From the NCBI GenBank assembly GCA_018296165.2, contig JACKQL020000003.1, positions 1,178,001-1,242,000 of the forward strand: a stretch of 64,000 bases of DNA, in the 5' to 3' direction. This DNA comes from Termitomyces sp. T153 (Eukaryota; Basidiomycota; Agaricomycetes; Agaricales; Lyophyllaceae). Made by a program: the position numbers and the translations under genes. Of the stretch, positions 34,139 through 45,125 are shown piece after piece (position 1 is the stretch's first letter; every line of letters begins with the position of its first letter). The notes under the pieces were generated by a model. It did no database searches, was not told the DNA's origin, and saw only the letters and a list, made by a program, of their open reading frames with translations.

Positions 34139-37110
34139 AAGCTGTTTGCTGTCCCTGGAGATACAGGTTCAACTTACTCAAGCCTTCCTTACCTTGCATA
34201 CTACTGAACTCTCTAATCTCCATCAAACTACTAAAACAATGTCCCTCTCCCTCCAGGCCCTTCTAGAATGTTTCTCTCTTACTCCTACTTCTCCACCTGG
34301 ACCCCCAGCAGCTGCAGCAAGGTTCTCTTCTACACCTAGCTTGGAATTTTCAGCATCCTGCTCCAAACTTCCTCACCCTGTGCTCCTTGATATATTTGAT
34401 AGGGACTATTGAGTTGGGCAACATTTTCTCCAGTCTTGCATCACCTATATCTAATTGAGTGGTGAAGTGTTCACCTCTGATGCCTTGAAAATTGCCTAGG
34501 TTCTCTCCTATATAAAGGCAGGCCAAGCCTCAATCTATGCACTATGCATTCTTTGACACCTAGGAGAAGTGGAGAGTTTTTCTGGCTGGATGCAGTTTGA
34601 GAAGGAGTTCTGAGCTGAGTTCTTTCCCCTTGACCCTGCCAAGACTACAACTCTTTTCCTTCAGGACCAAACCCAGTATGGTTAAGAGAAGCAGTCACTG
34701 GATAAGTACATTGACTCTTTCTGTGCCTTAGTTGAACAGGCTAGCTATCTAGATGGTCTGCAACTCTGCCTCACCTTCTGTGATGGACTCCACCCCTCTC
34801 TTATGGATTGTATTAATAGTATGGCTGAGGAGTGCCCAGACAATGAGCATGTTGATACCTGGTACAAGGTGGCACACAAGCAGTGGCAGTTGATGTAACT
34901 GCAATGTGAGCTGCAGTAGATGCCACCCTCAACCTTTTCTCTCTCTCATGGCAGGTTCACCTCTAAAGCTCTCCCTTTCATGCTTGTTCTAGCAGTCCCA
35001 TAAGCAGATGCAACTCTTTCTCTTCCATCCCATGTTGCCCCCTTGCACCCCCTACTTCAAGGAGTCCCAATGGATGTCAACACCTCTTAATAGCAATCCT
35101 CTACTCCTCCTGTTTTGTCAATGCTGCAGAAAGGCAGGTCACTTTGCCCACTATCATCCTCAAGGACTACAGGTCTGCTACCTGTTAGTGTCAGAGCAAG
35201 AAGAGCTGCTAATTGTTTCACTCCCCTGTTCATAGAATCAAATATATCTGTGGCTATTCTTGATACTATGCCTGAAATGATAAGCCCCTCCTCAGACATA
35301 CAAACTTCCTCTCCAGCTAAAGTCTGTACTAGAAACACACCTCCTAGCCCATGCCTCCAGATTTCTGCATGGGAATGCTGTCTCCCCTGTCATTCCATTC
35401 TTGCTTCCACTTCTTCAGCCAACTTTCTAAAAATGCAGGTAGAAATTAAGACAACAGACACTTAGCAGACTCAAAGTGTAGTTGCTCTGCTTGACAGTGA
35501 GGCAACAGGCCACTTTTTTGACACAGACTATGTGCAACACCACTGCCTCACCACTTGCTCCCTTTCTCATCCTATCTACATGTACAATGTTGATGGCATT
35601 GTCAATGAAGCTGGCTCTATTTGCTCTATGGTGGACCTGGTTCTCCATTACCAAGACTACTCAGAGTGAGCCACATTTGCTGTCACTAGTTTGGGAAAGC
35701 AAGACATGATCTTGGGGTGCACCTGGTTATGTGAACACAACCTGGAGATTGACTGAACTAAGAGTAAAGTGAAGATGAGCTGCTACCCTTGTTGCTGCAT
35801 GACTTGTGTGGAAGAAGCCCATAAGGAGCAGAGAGCCAAGGTTCATGAGCATGCTGCTGTGCATGCCTACCATGCTGGGTATCTCCCTTATGCTAATCTT
35901 AACCTTCTGAGTCCCCCTCCCTCTGACATACCCTCATAGAGAGGCCCTTTACAAGGATGTCTGAGGTGTTGAGTGTGAACCTCTAGAAGAAGAGGAAGGC
36001 AAGAAGAATGGACCAGTACTCCAGATTCAGAGTCTCTAGATAAAACCATAGAAGTGGATAATAGAATCTATGCTACAACCCTCTGTGCTGCTCCTACAGT
36101 GGCAGAGATTTGGGCAAGTCAGACCACTTCTCAGCATCTAGCTAAAGTATTTGTGGCAAACTCACAGCCTGGGGGACCAGATTTACACCACCACCATATG
36201 TTTGCTGCCCTCCACCATGGAGATTTGGGCAAGCCAGACCACATCCCAGTAACTGGCTCAGTTGTTTGCTGCTAAATCCATGCCCCAGGAGTTCTGGGAC
36301 ATTGTACCCCTCTACCTCCATGCATTTGAGGATGTGTTCTCCAAGGCCTTGTTCAACTCACTCCCAGAGCACAAGCAGTGGAACCATGCCATTGAACTAT
36401 TGCTAGACTCCACACTCTATTTGCACATAGGTTTTAAATCCCAGGCCTAGCCTTCAGAAAATGAAACAGTAAACAAGTTTGTGGACCAGATGAAGAAGTC
36501 ACAGGAGGAGGCCCAGGCAGCTCCTGTGAAGGCAAAGGACAACATAGTACAATACTACAACTGCAGAAGGACTCTGGTGCTAAAATACCAGCCTGGAAAT
36601 CAAGTCTATCTGGATGCCTTCCATATTACAACTACCAGACCATCAAAAAAGCTCTTGCACTGCCAACAGGAACCTTGTACAGTGGAATGATAGGTAGGGC
36701 CCCTGGTCTATTGACTCCAGCTCCCTATGGAAGTGTGCCAGCTCCATCCAGTATTCAATGTGGTCAAGCTGTCTCTGGCCCTGAAGGACCTTATTCTAGA
36801 GCAATGTCTACTACCCCTGCCACCTCCAGTGGTAGTTGACAATAATGAGGAGTATGAGGTGGAGGAAATCCTGGATAGTTGTCTATTCTGGCAGCAGCTA
36901 CAGTACAAAGTGAAGTGGAAAGGTTACAGAATTGAGAACATCTTCTGGGAACCACAGGAGAATGTGCATGCCCCAGGGCTTATCAGGGAGTTCCATCAGA
37001 AGCACTCAGATGCACTGCATACCATCTAAGGAATCTATTCCATCTCCCCAGTGGACCAGGCAATCTAGAACTTTTTCTACCCCATGCATCAAGATGCCAC
37101 ACACTAGAGG
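34139..37110 (+). pseudogene. Chromovirus H, internally deleted gag-pol
   Basis: It starts mid-gag (SLEIQVQLTQAFLTLHT) directly after G's LTR, so its own 5' LTR and gag start are missing. Gag continues to a knuckle reading CQCCRKAGHFAHYH with the last Cys replaced by His near 35,120. The protease has LLDSEATGHFFD near 35,492: DSE instead of DSG. A linker leads to EHKQWNHAIELLL near 36,390, the usual lead-in to RT. There the sequence jumps to the integrase C terminus (KSQEEAQAAPVKAKDN), so RT, RNase H and most of integrase, roughly 2.5 kb, are deleted. The chromodomain at 36,840-37,010 reads EEYEVEEILDSCLFW and YKVKWKGYRIENIFWEPQ in one frame. Confidence 0.75.
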
Positions 37111-37118
37111 GGGGGTGA

Positions 37119-37485
37119 TATCAGAGGACTCTCATTTCCAACCTCCATGGCTTGTTCCAATGCCTCCACAGCTCACTCAACATCTCTGGAGCTCACTCCA
37201 AACCTCCAGAGATCTTTGGAAGCCTGTGGGACTTTCCATATTACTTCATTGATCACTTCTCTAGGATTCGAAGTAGCTCTGGTCTTCTGTACAGCTGTTC
37301 CCATGCCTCTGCTGCCCACTGATGTGCCACACCAAGCAGCAGGGATCCTTAGACTTCTTCTCTTCAGATTCCCCTCTGCTAGGTGATTAGTTACCATTGT
37401 ATCATCATCTACTTGCTAATATACTCCAGATTTCCCTCTGCTAGCTGTGTGACTCAAATCCACCACCCCAGAGGTCACCCTTACA
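37119..37485 (+). repeat. H 3' LTR (type ii, 367 bp)
   Basis: TATCAGAGGACTCTC to CACCCTTACA, after the purine tract agaggggggg at about 37,107. The first bases are TA, a mutated TG. Confidence 0.8.
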
Positions 37486-37506
37486 AAATCCAGAGACTTG
37501 TTCTGC

Positions 37507-38075
37507 TGTAAGGGCAACCTCTGAAAGCTATGGCTCAATCACACAACTGGCAGAGGGAGATCCAAAGTCTATTCAGCATCTACAAGAAGTTCTAGGGTTC
37601 TGACTACTCACCTGGCAGAGGGAGATCCAAAGAGAACAAGTCTAAGAATCCCCAATGCCAGTGTTCAGAAAATTTACTCTAGAGCTTCTGGAAAAAACAC
37701 CCAACAACAACTAAATCCAGAGTCCAATCAAAAAGTGGAAATCTATTGTGAATGGCCTTGATCTCCAGACTCCCAGCATATGACCACATACCAATATAAC
37801 CAAAAGATAGCCCTTGGTTGAAAGTACTTATGGTTCAAAGATTCAAGGCATACAATGAGTGGTAGGCCCAGAATACAGGAAACAATCCAGGGGTCTGGTG
37901 AGAGGCTATGTGGAAGGAGCAACACTTGTCAGAATTATGGACAGAGAACTTGTCCTGCCTGAGGACTAAAACTAGGACCAGCAGACAGGGAAAATAAAGG
38001 GGAATAAAGGAAAACCATAAGGAGGGAGAACAGGACAGAGAGGGAATGGGACATCTCCTGACACATTCCCTGACA
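37507..38075 (-). repeat. K 5' LTR (type i, 569 bp)
   Basis: Plus-strand start TGTAAGGGCAACC. The usual end CTCCTGACA is at 38,063, followed by a 12-bp near-repeat ending CCCTGACA at 38,075, then ccaat. On the minus strand it is followed by GCAGAACAAGTCTCTGGA (37,489-37,506), the self-priming PBS. Confidence 0.75.
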
Positions 38076-38539
38076 CCAATGCTGTGGCAACCTCCTCTTG
38101 CTGTGAGTAGTGGTCAACAGTATGTGTGCTAAGCAAAACCTCCAGATGTTCAAGGGCACTAGAAATAGTGGAGATGGTAGTGGTATTAGCGAGTTCTGGC
38201 TCAACTGCAGCAGCAGGCATAGCAATGGCAATAGGAGGGATCAAACTAGAGTAGGTAATGGCAGTGGTAGCACTGGCAACTAACTTGGAAGTGCTAGTGT
38301 CTGTGCCCTTTGAAATCTAATTAGCAGCTTCAAACACATATTTGATGCTGTAGGAGTCATTAGGATGGTGGTCTGGCAAAGTGATTTCTAGACAGCAGGT
38401 GATTCTGAACAATAGCAACATGAGAATACTCTGTTGGAAGAGGTGTCATTTCTTTCTCCTGTAGAGCTTGCTATGAACAAGGAGCCATTTAGTGATGTGC
38501 TGGAAATTGCAATAGTAGTCCAAAACCACTCCTAGGATG

Positions 38540-39137
38540 TGTCATGACCCATTCATTTTCCTCAAATCTCCTCAGCCACTTCTATTTGATTTAGACATGT
38601 TTCAGATGGCCTCCATGTCCTAGATAACTTCCATGTCCCAGATCACTTTTCTGTCTTGGACTGCACCCACTGTCTCTGATTATATCCCTGATCACATCCA
38701 TTGTTTTTATCACATTCCTGATCACACCCACTGACTCTGATTACACCCACTGACTCTGATTACACCCACTGCCTCTGATCATATCCACTATTTCTGATCA
38801 CACCCAGTGTCTGTCTGAGACCCTCCCTATCTCAGACATTCCTGCCCTTGGCCTCTCCCTATCTTAGACCTGTCTGAAACTATGTCTTGGCTTCTTCTCT
38901 AGCTAGTAGCCTACTTGTATATAAGCTCTCCTACTCTGTAGCTACCACCCCAGCCTTGACATTATCTAATACCTTGTTTGTATTCTGTTGTTCTCTGATG
39001 TTCTCTCAATTCATTACTCATTCTTCTTTCTTAGTTTCTTAGTTTCTTTTCCTATTTACATACTTGCTGTTGGCATCACCTTCCTAAGGTGGTTTTGGCT
39101 CCTGTAAGAGTCCTCCTCAAGAACTGTGGTCCTGACA
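38540..39137. repeat. Solo LTR N with 19-bp minisatellite
   Basis: Begins TGTCATGACC and ends GGTCCTGACA, inverted termini matching at nine of ten bases. Flanks are ggatg and gggtg (four of five). A tatataagct block lies near 38,915. It interrupts Z's gag. Confidence 0.65.
38667..38815. repeat. 19-bp tandem repeat
   Basis: Degenerate units of the type tgattacacccactgactc, best preserved as three or four consecutive copies at about 38,722-38,800. Confidence 0.75.
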
Positions 39138-39639
39138 GGGTGAAGAAACTAGGAATGGCTCATAAAAGTCAATAACTCAAAGTGTAGCTAAATTTGACAC
39201 CTGGAATAATAGTCAGTATACCAGTTGCTAGAGTGGTGCATATTAAAGAAGTAAGACCAAATTAAAAAATGATTAAAAATGAAAACCACAGCAATAATAC
39301 CAAGAAAGAAAATATTGTTGGAGACTTTGCTAAGAGGGTGCTAGAGGTTGTTAAGGGAAAGTTGTCTAATGGGCTGTGGGTCTAGACCACATGTGATGAA
39401 GTCATGTGACCATCACATCTCATAAAATACTGAAAATTGCCAAAACATAGGAAAAGATGGAAATCTGTACTCAGCAAAAATAGGGTCTTATTAATAATGC
39501 AAGATTAGATAGTGAGACAGGCTGCTGTAGACCATCAGAGACAGGCTACTATGGGCACATTGGTAGCAAACAACCTGGTGTTGAAAAGCTGGGTCTGTTA
39601 TTACTCTTTCACAGCTCATGGTACAACATAGATCCACTG

Positions 39640-41470
39640 GGTTTGCTCAGAGAGCTTTGACCTGGGAGGATAGAATTGCCTTATGGTGATTCTGTAATGG
39701 TGATCTGGAGGACTTTGGGTAGTACTGTGTAGATGATCAGGGAGTGGTGTTCCAAGGGGACACTATATATGATGCTTGGCCTAAGGGCTACATTCTTCTT
39801 GAACATCCCTGGCCAATAAAGTCTGAGAAGCATGACTTTTGCTCCCCAGGAGAAGACATGTGCATTGGGACTAGAAATAGCCCTGCAATGCATAGAGACA
39901 GACTGATCAAGGAGAGAGTAACCCTTCAAGTTAGTCTGGCTACCCAGGAGGAGGTCATGGAGATTTAGGATGGGATTTGCTTGAAGGTGAATTATACTCT
40001 ACACTGCCACCTAGGCCATGTCATGGACCACCAACCCCCAGAGGAGGCAGTGGAGAACCTGGATGGGGACCACTCTATCCAGATCAAGGGCCATCACCAC
40101 CTCTGGGTGGGGGCCTCCCAGACTTCAGAGGATTGGATGATCCTCCAGATAGTGACAGGGATAAAAATGTGGGATGTAGAGCTGGATAGAGGAGGACTAC
40201 AGCCTTCAAAAGACAGCTGTGGAGATTCTTGATGCCTTCACAGCATTGTGGATAGCTTGCCACTCTAGGAGTGGAAGAGGCCTACAAATATCACTATCAG
40301 ATAATGCACAATTGTCCAAGGGCAGTGATTGGAGCAGTTGCTTGCAGTCTGACTGGCAATTCTAGATGGACTCAAGCCTAGGTGGAGTGATCTGTCTAAG
40401 ACAATTATCCTCTATGCTGGGTGAGCCAAGTTCAGTAAACTTGAAGACTAGCTCATAAGTATCCACATATGTTATGCAGTAGCCCAGTATAGTGAGGATG
40501 AGCATGAACACAAGAAAGTCCTAATCCTAAAGGACTTTCTAGCTGCAGGTGCACTGAAATGGTACCTGCAACATGTAATCCATATCAACAGGACCCAGTG
40601 CTACTAGAGGTTTGAGGATGTGATTCTTGGATTGTACAATTGGTTTGTACAGCCCTCAATGATGCAGGATGCTCATGATGCATTCTGCAACACAGTGTAT
40701 GTGATCAAAGAGGGAGTGCAAGGCTTCTATGATGCTTTGCTGGACCATGCTCAAAATATAGCTGTATTCCCCAACAAAGTCACAATTTGTGAGTGGTTTT
40801 TGGAGGGGATACCATCTGACATGCTTGTTGTATTGATATGGATATGTGACAGTGGACTCACTCCTAAAGTGAATACTATGAAGGAATTTGCTTTGGAGAC
40901 TAAGGCCTATGAAAATAGTATTAAGACTGCAGCACAATACTTAGAGCACAGCATGAAAAGTTGAGCTGGAAATACTCTATTACTAGTGGCAGCACAGTCT
41001 CCAAAGTTTGAGACTGCTCTAGCCAACCAAGCAGAGTTGGCAGAACACAATACCCACCTACAGCTGCCTAGACTGATTAGAAGGCCAGCTGCATATGTGA
41101 CCTTGAAGCCATTGACTCCTCAGGTCAGTGGAGTCAAAGCCCTTCTTGACCTATGGGAGCAGTGCATGTGGCAAAAAAGCATCTTGCCACAGGAAAGAAT
41201 ATGTTGGCCATAGCATTGGGCCAAATAGGCAAAGATGCTGGACAATCTGCTACTTGTTACAAGTGTGGGAAAGTTGGCCACTTTGCCAAAGAATGCAAAG
41301 AGCAGGGTAAGCCAGCTCCACATGTGTTTGTATAAGCAGCACACACTGCTGCTCCCTCAGATATGAGAGATGCCAACAATGAGCAGGACAAGGATCCTAG
41401 TGATGTTGACAACAAACAAGTGGATGAGTCTGATGGGACAGTCATAAATACATTTTCACAGCATAATTGA
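39640..41470 (+). pseudogene. Element J gag (Gypsy), isolated
   Basis: A plus-strand gag of another Gypsy family. Pieces in order: TLPPRPCHGPPTPRGGSGEP with a Pro/Gly-rich stretch and a run of Asp (about 39,980-40,190); a capsid with VLILKDFLAAGALKWYLQHV near 40,530; FEDVILGLYNWFVQPSMMQD at 40,612-40,680; and KEGVQGFYDALLDHAQNIAV. The nucleocapsid knuckle CYKCGKVGHFAKECK at 41,255-41,299 is a perfect C-x2-C-x4-H-x4-C. No protease or RT follows, because the element ends about 600 bp before the RRP3 start codon. Several frame changes are needed to read it. No LTR was found for it. Confidence 0.75.
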
Positions 41471-42078
41471 CTGTAAATAATGATAATAATGATAATATCT
41501 GTCATATAGTGTAGATAGTAAAACAAAAACTTACCTCTTGTCCAATCCAACTCCATCAACCCTGACTGAAATCCTTTCTCTTCAAAAAAAAAGGAAATTC
41601 AAAAGACTGATGAAATGTAAAACCTATTCATGTAGCAGGGGCTCTAATTGCATCATCAATGTTGCCTGGTTGTTCCAAATTGCTATGCTATTAAATTACT
41701 ATCTGATTATTTGTTCATGTGTATATTACTTATTTTGGGTGACTATTTGGTGGAGATGACAGCTGGCAGCTGTTTGACCAGCAAGATCCACAAGATAGCA
41801 ACCCAAAAGAAGAAATTCAGACCTGTTTGTGCATAGAATCGATGGTTTGAATCTAGGACTCCTAGTACTCATCCTCTGGCACAGTCGAAGTAAGTAGTTG
41901 AGCTTAGACTTTCTCTTTCTTTCTTTCCCCCTCCTTTTGAAATTTATTTAATTATTTTTTTAATTGGCCCCCCAACACTATTATCGAGCCGAAATAACCT
42001 GCCGTGTGATGGCTGTGCGCTTATGTCATCTATTCAACAATGGCACGTTCTCCACATTGTCACGTTATCACATTGACC
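41471..42078 (+). promoter_or_regulatory. RRP3 upstream region
   Basis: Transition from CpG-poor J remains to CpG-containing sequence. A CT-rich stretch at 41,908-41,936 (ctttctctttctttctttcc) followed by an AT-rich run is typical of fungal promoters. No clear TATA box. An upstream in-frame ATG at 42,040 would add 13 residues. Confidence 0.45.
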
Positions 42079-43618
42079 ATGTCCTCAACGGAGACCAAAT
42101 CGTTCTCGGATTTGGGACTTTGTGCTCCTCTCTTGAAGGTACTCGAAGATCTCAAGTACAAGTCTCCTACAGAGATACAGGCAGGCTGTATTCCACCAGC
42201 ACTTTTAGGGCGAGATATCATTGGGATTGCACCCACTGGGTCTGGCAAGACGATAGCATTCGCTCTTCCCATCTTGCATCGCTTATGGGATAATCCTCAG
42301 AGCCATTTTGCTTTGGTTCTTTCACCCACTCGGGAATTGGCCTATCAAATTTCTGCGCAGTTCGAGGCTCTGGGAACTGCCATGGGCGTCAGGTGTATCG
42401 TAATTGTTGGAGGAGATGACGACCGGGTCCAACAGGCAGTACGGCTGGCCCAAAAGCCACACATTATAGTAGCAACTCCTGGAAGACTACATGATCATCT
42501 CAAATCGACCAAAGGTTTCAGTCTGCGTCAACTTAAACATCTAGTGCGGAGGTTGCCATCCGTCATATTCAACTTCTTATCGATGACATGTTTCACAGGT
42601 CCTCGATGAAGCAGACCGATTGTTGGACTTGGATTTCCAACGTGAAATTACTGAAATATTGCAAATAATCCCCAGAGAACGCAGTACATATCTCTTCTCG
42701 GCAACGATGACATCAAACGTGTCGAAACTACAACGTGCGAGTCTTACTGATCCTGTCCGTGTCGATGTCTCATCATTCAAGTCAGTAATTTTATTTCCCC
42801 TTCTTCCTAATGATAACTTTCCACATTAGGTATGAAACTGTGTCGACCCTATTGCAACACTATATATTATGTCCTCTGGTTGATAAGGAGGTCATGCTGG
42901 TTTATCTAGTCAATTCTATGGCTCAAAATTTGATAATTGTGTTTGTACGCACGGTAGCAGATGCCAAACGGTGAGTTCAAAGTGTTGACCGTTTATTTGT
43001 AACTCAACTGTCTCTTCGAGCCTGAGTATCATCCTTCGTACACTTGGATTCCAGGCAGTTCCTCTTCATGGCGAATTATCCCAAAGTCAAAGACTAGGAG
43101 CATTCAACAGATTCAAAAGTGGGAAAAGCAACGTCTTGGTCGCGACTGACTTGGCAAGCCGGTTTGTGGCGCAGGTCTACTTGTACAATGTTCAAAGAGA
43201 TTGACACGTTCAATTCAGGGGTTTGGATGTTGCAGACGTTGATGTCGTCATCAACTACGATGTTCCTGCAAGCTCTAAAGATTACATCCACCGCGTCGGT
43301 CGTACAGCACGGGCAGGACGAGCAGGAAAATCGATTTTGATAGTCACACAATATGATGCAGAGGTGATGTTGCGCCTAGAGATGGCTCTTGAGCGAAAGT
43401 TGGACTTGTATCCCACTGAAGCGGAGGAAATCGCACTGCTTAAGGAGCGTGTGTATGAGGCTGGACGGGAAGCGCGGAATCAGCTCAGAGATGACAGCAA
43501 GTCCCATAATGGAAGGCGAAAAAGATGGTCGCACAAAGGAACAGGGGATGACAAGGACCGAGATGACGATACCGTTGAAGCCGGAATGCCGAATCTGAAG
43601 AAGAAAAGACGGCTCTGA
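42079..43618 (+). CDS. RRP3: ATP-dependent rRNA helicase RRP3 (DDX47 family)
   Basis: A nucleolar DEAD-box RNA helicase needed for 18S rRNA maturation in yeast and human relatives. Exons 42,079-42,543, 42,599-42,780, 42,830-42,970, 43,021-43,161 and 43,219-43,618 join into 442 codons. All introns (55, 49, 50 and 57 bp) have GT..AG ends; the first donor, GTGCGG, is weak. Motifs: Q motif F9..Q34; APTGSGKT 51-58; PTRELA 83-88; TPGRL 133-137; DEAD 158-161; SAT 189-191; [19 protein letters not shown] 334-341. The tail is lysine/arginine-rich. TPTRELA-to-HRVGR spacing and the C-terminal [11 protein letters not shown] segment fit RRP3/DDX47 rather than other DEAD families. The usual GGMD is GGDD here. 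I chose ATG 42,079 because homologous starts lie just before the Q motif. Codons look under selection, with CpG present, unlike the flanks. Confidence 0.93.
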
Positions 43619-43711
43619 ATGTGTTATAGAGACAGTGTCTTTAAGTCCATCTTCGAATAAGTCCATCTTCGAATAGTGAAGTGACCGAAACTCTGTTTTA
43701 TGTGGATTGTA

Positions 43712-43876
43712 TTAAGCTTCTGGTAGCTTTTTGTCCTTGAAGATGGGACACTCAACACGACAAGAAACCCATCCATCATACGTAGGTTCTTTAGCTGCAC
43801 CCTCAGCCACATGACCGCCGCGGTCCCCCGACGCGGCTTTCTTAACAAGCAAGCATTGGCACATGTAACAAACATC
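43712..43876 (-). CDS. Possible terminal exon of a Cys-rich protein, convergent to RRP3
   Basis: On the minus strand an AG acceptor (gtgactag) is followed by 54 open codons and TAA. The reading starts DVCYMCQCLLVKKAASG and ends VECPIFKDKKLPEA, with five cysteines, two of them in CxxCxC. It lies 93 bp from the RRP3 stop, in CpG-normal sequence, so a host gene is plausible. I could not find a clean upstream exon. A second open stretch nearby (KYWMAICHVWPPQ at about 43,920-43,960) is in an incompatible phase with the obvious donor. No family recognised; it may be a chance frame. Confidence 0.25.
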   Translation of the reverse strand, partial: DVCYMCQCLLVKKAASGDRGGHVAEGAAKEPTYDGWVSCRVECPIFKDKKLPEA

Positions 43877-43884
43877 CTAGTCAC

Positions 43885-44699
43885 ATGCCCCTCCTAGAGC
43901 AACGTCAAATCACGGGGAACATTGTGTTGTGGTGGCCAAACGTGGCAGATGGCCATCCAATATTTCCTACGAGACCTCTCGACAGCCGTCATAACGTTCG
44001 TTGGAAGTAACCAGAATGACCAAGTAGTGATGAGTGCAAATGCTCTCTACATAAGTAAATTCCGAAACCCCGAAACCCCTTCCGTAACTACCAAAATGGA
44101 TAAATCATCCTCATCGCTTTGCTCCTCCTGACCATGCTTTTTTTCTCCCCAGAAATTCTATTCAATTTGAATAGCTCAGGGGTAATCTTAGGCGACGTAC
44201 CTGTGCCGCGAAGAACAACAAAACATGTAGCAACGGTATAACATAAGCATGGCCTATTGAATGACACTGGCGCCTACATGATCGTAATGCTTATCGAATG
44301 GTAACGACCTCGGAGGCGCGTGAGCGACGTTGCCCGCGCTTCTTACAATAGGAAGCCTGAAACCCATTCATCGCTGCACCCGGGATAGGATATCGGTGCG
44401 GTCCTGTTTACACGGAGACAATATACGGAGTGGCAGACAGTGAGGTGCACATGCTCTCCACACCCGCACCCACACCCACATTAATAGGTTCCGAGGCCCA
44501 AAATGGATAAAATCGCTTTGCTCCTTGTGACCACACCAGGCACTCTTTTGCACTGTATGTATTTTTCTATACCTTTCTTAAGAACAACATTCGGCGTATA
44601 AGAGAGGACTCGATCCTAACTGTCATCATCCCAACTTTCTATTGAGCTCAACCGAATCATCTCAGCAACAATTCTATATATTCTCATACTCGCGCCACA
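43885..44699. other. Gene-poor stretch with a degenerate direct repeat
   Basis: No gene supported. Segments 44,027-44,142 and 44,440-44,555 are similar in order and orientation: a gtgcaaatgctctc-like block, then ccgaaacccc/ccgaggccc, then caaaatggataaa and cgctttgctcct. Near 44,590, cggcgtataagagag is a possible promoter element for the gene at 44,700. Confidence 0.5.
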
Positions 44700-45125
44700 A
44701 TGACGATTCCGATGGTACGGACGATACACCCTGATCTCGAGGCATAGGAATTGACATTCAACGTTCAAGCTTTCTCTCTCGCGCAACAGCTTTGTCGAGC
44801 TCACTGCGGCAGGGAGAAACAAAGCTCAAAGCGACCTCGGAAATATGGAGCATCTTGAAGAGCTCCTGGTGTGTGTGTGGAAAATTACAGAAGTGAGACA
44901 GGTAAGTGGAATTTTGGCTGCTGTTGCGATGCGACCGCTCAATCTTGGGCTCTCCAGAATAATGTAGTCATCATCCCTACTGCCATTGATTTTGAGACCG
45001 ATGCCTCCCTCGTCGTGCAGCCACAGCACATCGCCTACTCGGTATGTTTGGACAAGACGACTTGTGACCAGCGCTCTCTGAAATATTATATTCTACAGAA
45101 TTATGGCCAGAACAGCCCGTACTAG
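44700..45125 (+). CDS. Small spliced gene, unknown function (or recent pseudogene)
   Basis: Exons 44,770-44,901, 44,958-45,041 and 45,099-45,125 join in phase 0 through introns 44,902-44,957 (gtaagt..cag, 56 bp) and 45,042-45,098 (gtatgt..cag, 57 bp). A first exon 44,700-44,714 with intron 44,715-44,769 (55 bp, gtacgg..aag) gives a complete 85-residue model. The product contains NMEHLEELLVCVWKITEVRQ, then NNVVIIPTAIDFETDAS, QPQHIAYS and NYGQNSPY. In another frame the sequence after the ATG reads RTIHPDLEA, stop, ELTFNVQAFSLAQQL, which also looks protein-like. The alternative is therefore a pseudogene with one stop and a 1-base shift. Intron sizes equal those of RRP3. I do not recognise the family. 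Confidence 0.5.

Larger units (their letters stand above)
2718..38075 (-). mobile_element. Chromovirus K (Ty3/Gypsy), split by nested insertions
   Basis: K is a minus-strand element bounded by LTRs at 2718-3304 (3' LTR) and 37,507-38,075 (5' LTR), flanked by ccaat on both outer sides. Little of its own interior remains: the chromodomain and part of integrase at 3305-4174, a further 25 bp at 5264-5288, and about 20 bp with the PBS at 37,486-37,506. Everything else between the LTRs belongs to later insertions (solo LTR, G, B, D, C, H). The pairing rests on the shared LTR type, the matching 5-bp flank and the fact that removing K rejoins Z's gag. The gaps against G and H are not clean, so deletions or recombination have also occurred. 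Confidence 0.6.
38076..39460 (-). pseudogene. Z gag remnant
   Basis: Reading minus, 38,540-38,076 gives YYCNFQHITKWLLVHSKLY, then DHHPNDSYSIKYVFEAAN, SKGTDTSTSKL and SALEHLEVLLSTHTVDHY. This is the same order as B's gag around 7260-8860, where the match is FQHIARWLL, HHPEDPYDVNQVFEGAK and SALEWLEALL. A solo LTR at 38,540-39,137 interrupts it, and weaker similarity continues right of the LTR to roughly 39,250. Unlike B and C, the zinc knuckle region between this and the sequence at 2713 is absent. The right limit is unclear. Confidence 0.6.

Noticed and set aside
38667..38815. CRISPR-like regular repeats
   Set aside because: Units are directly tandem with no spacers, in a eukaryotic LTR.
38540..39137. 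LTR N as the 5' LTR of element J
   Set aside because: Z's gag continues on both sides and the flanks form a near-perfect 5-bp duplication, so it is a solo LTR in Z.
39977..40232. Pro/Gly-rich open frame as a separate small gene
   Set aside because: It fits the Pro-rich segment of J's gag in position and order.
41838..41890. tRNA-like ggtttgaatctagg box
   Set aside because: The arms do not pair as a T stem and no D or acceptor stem can be found.
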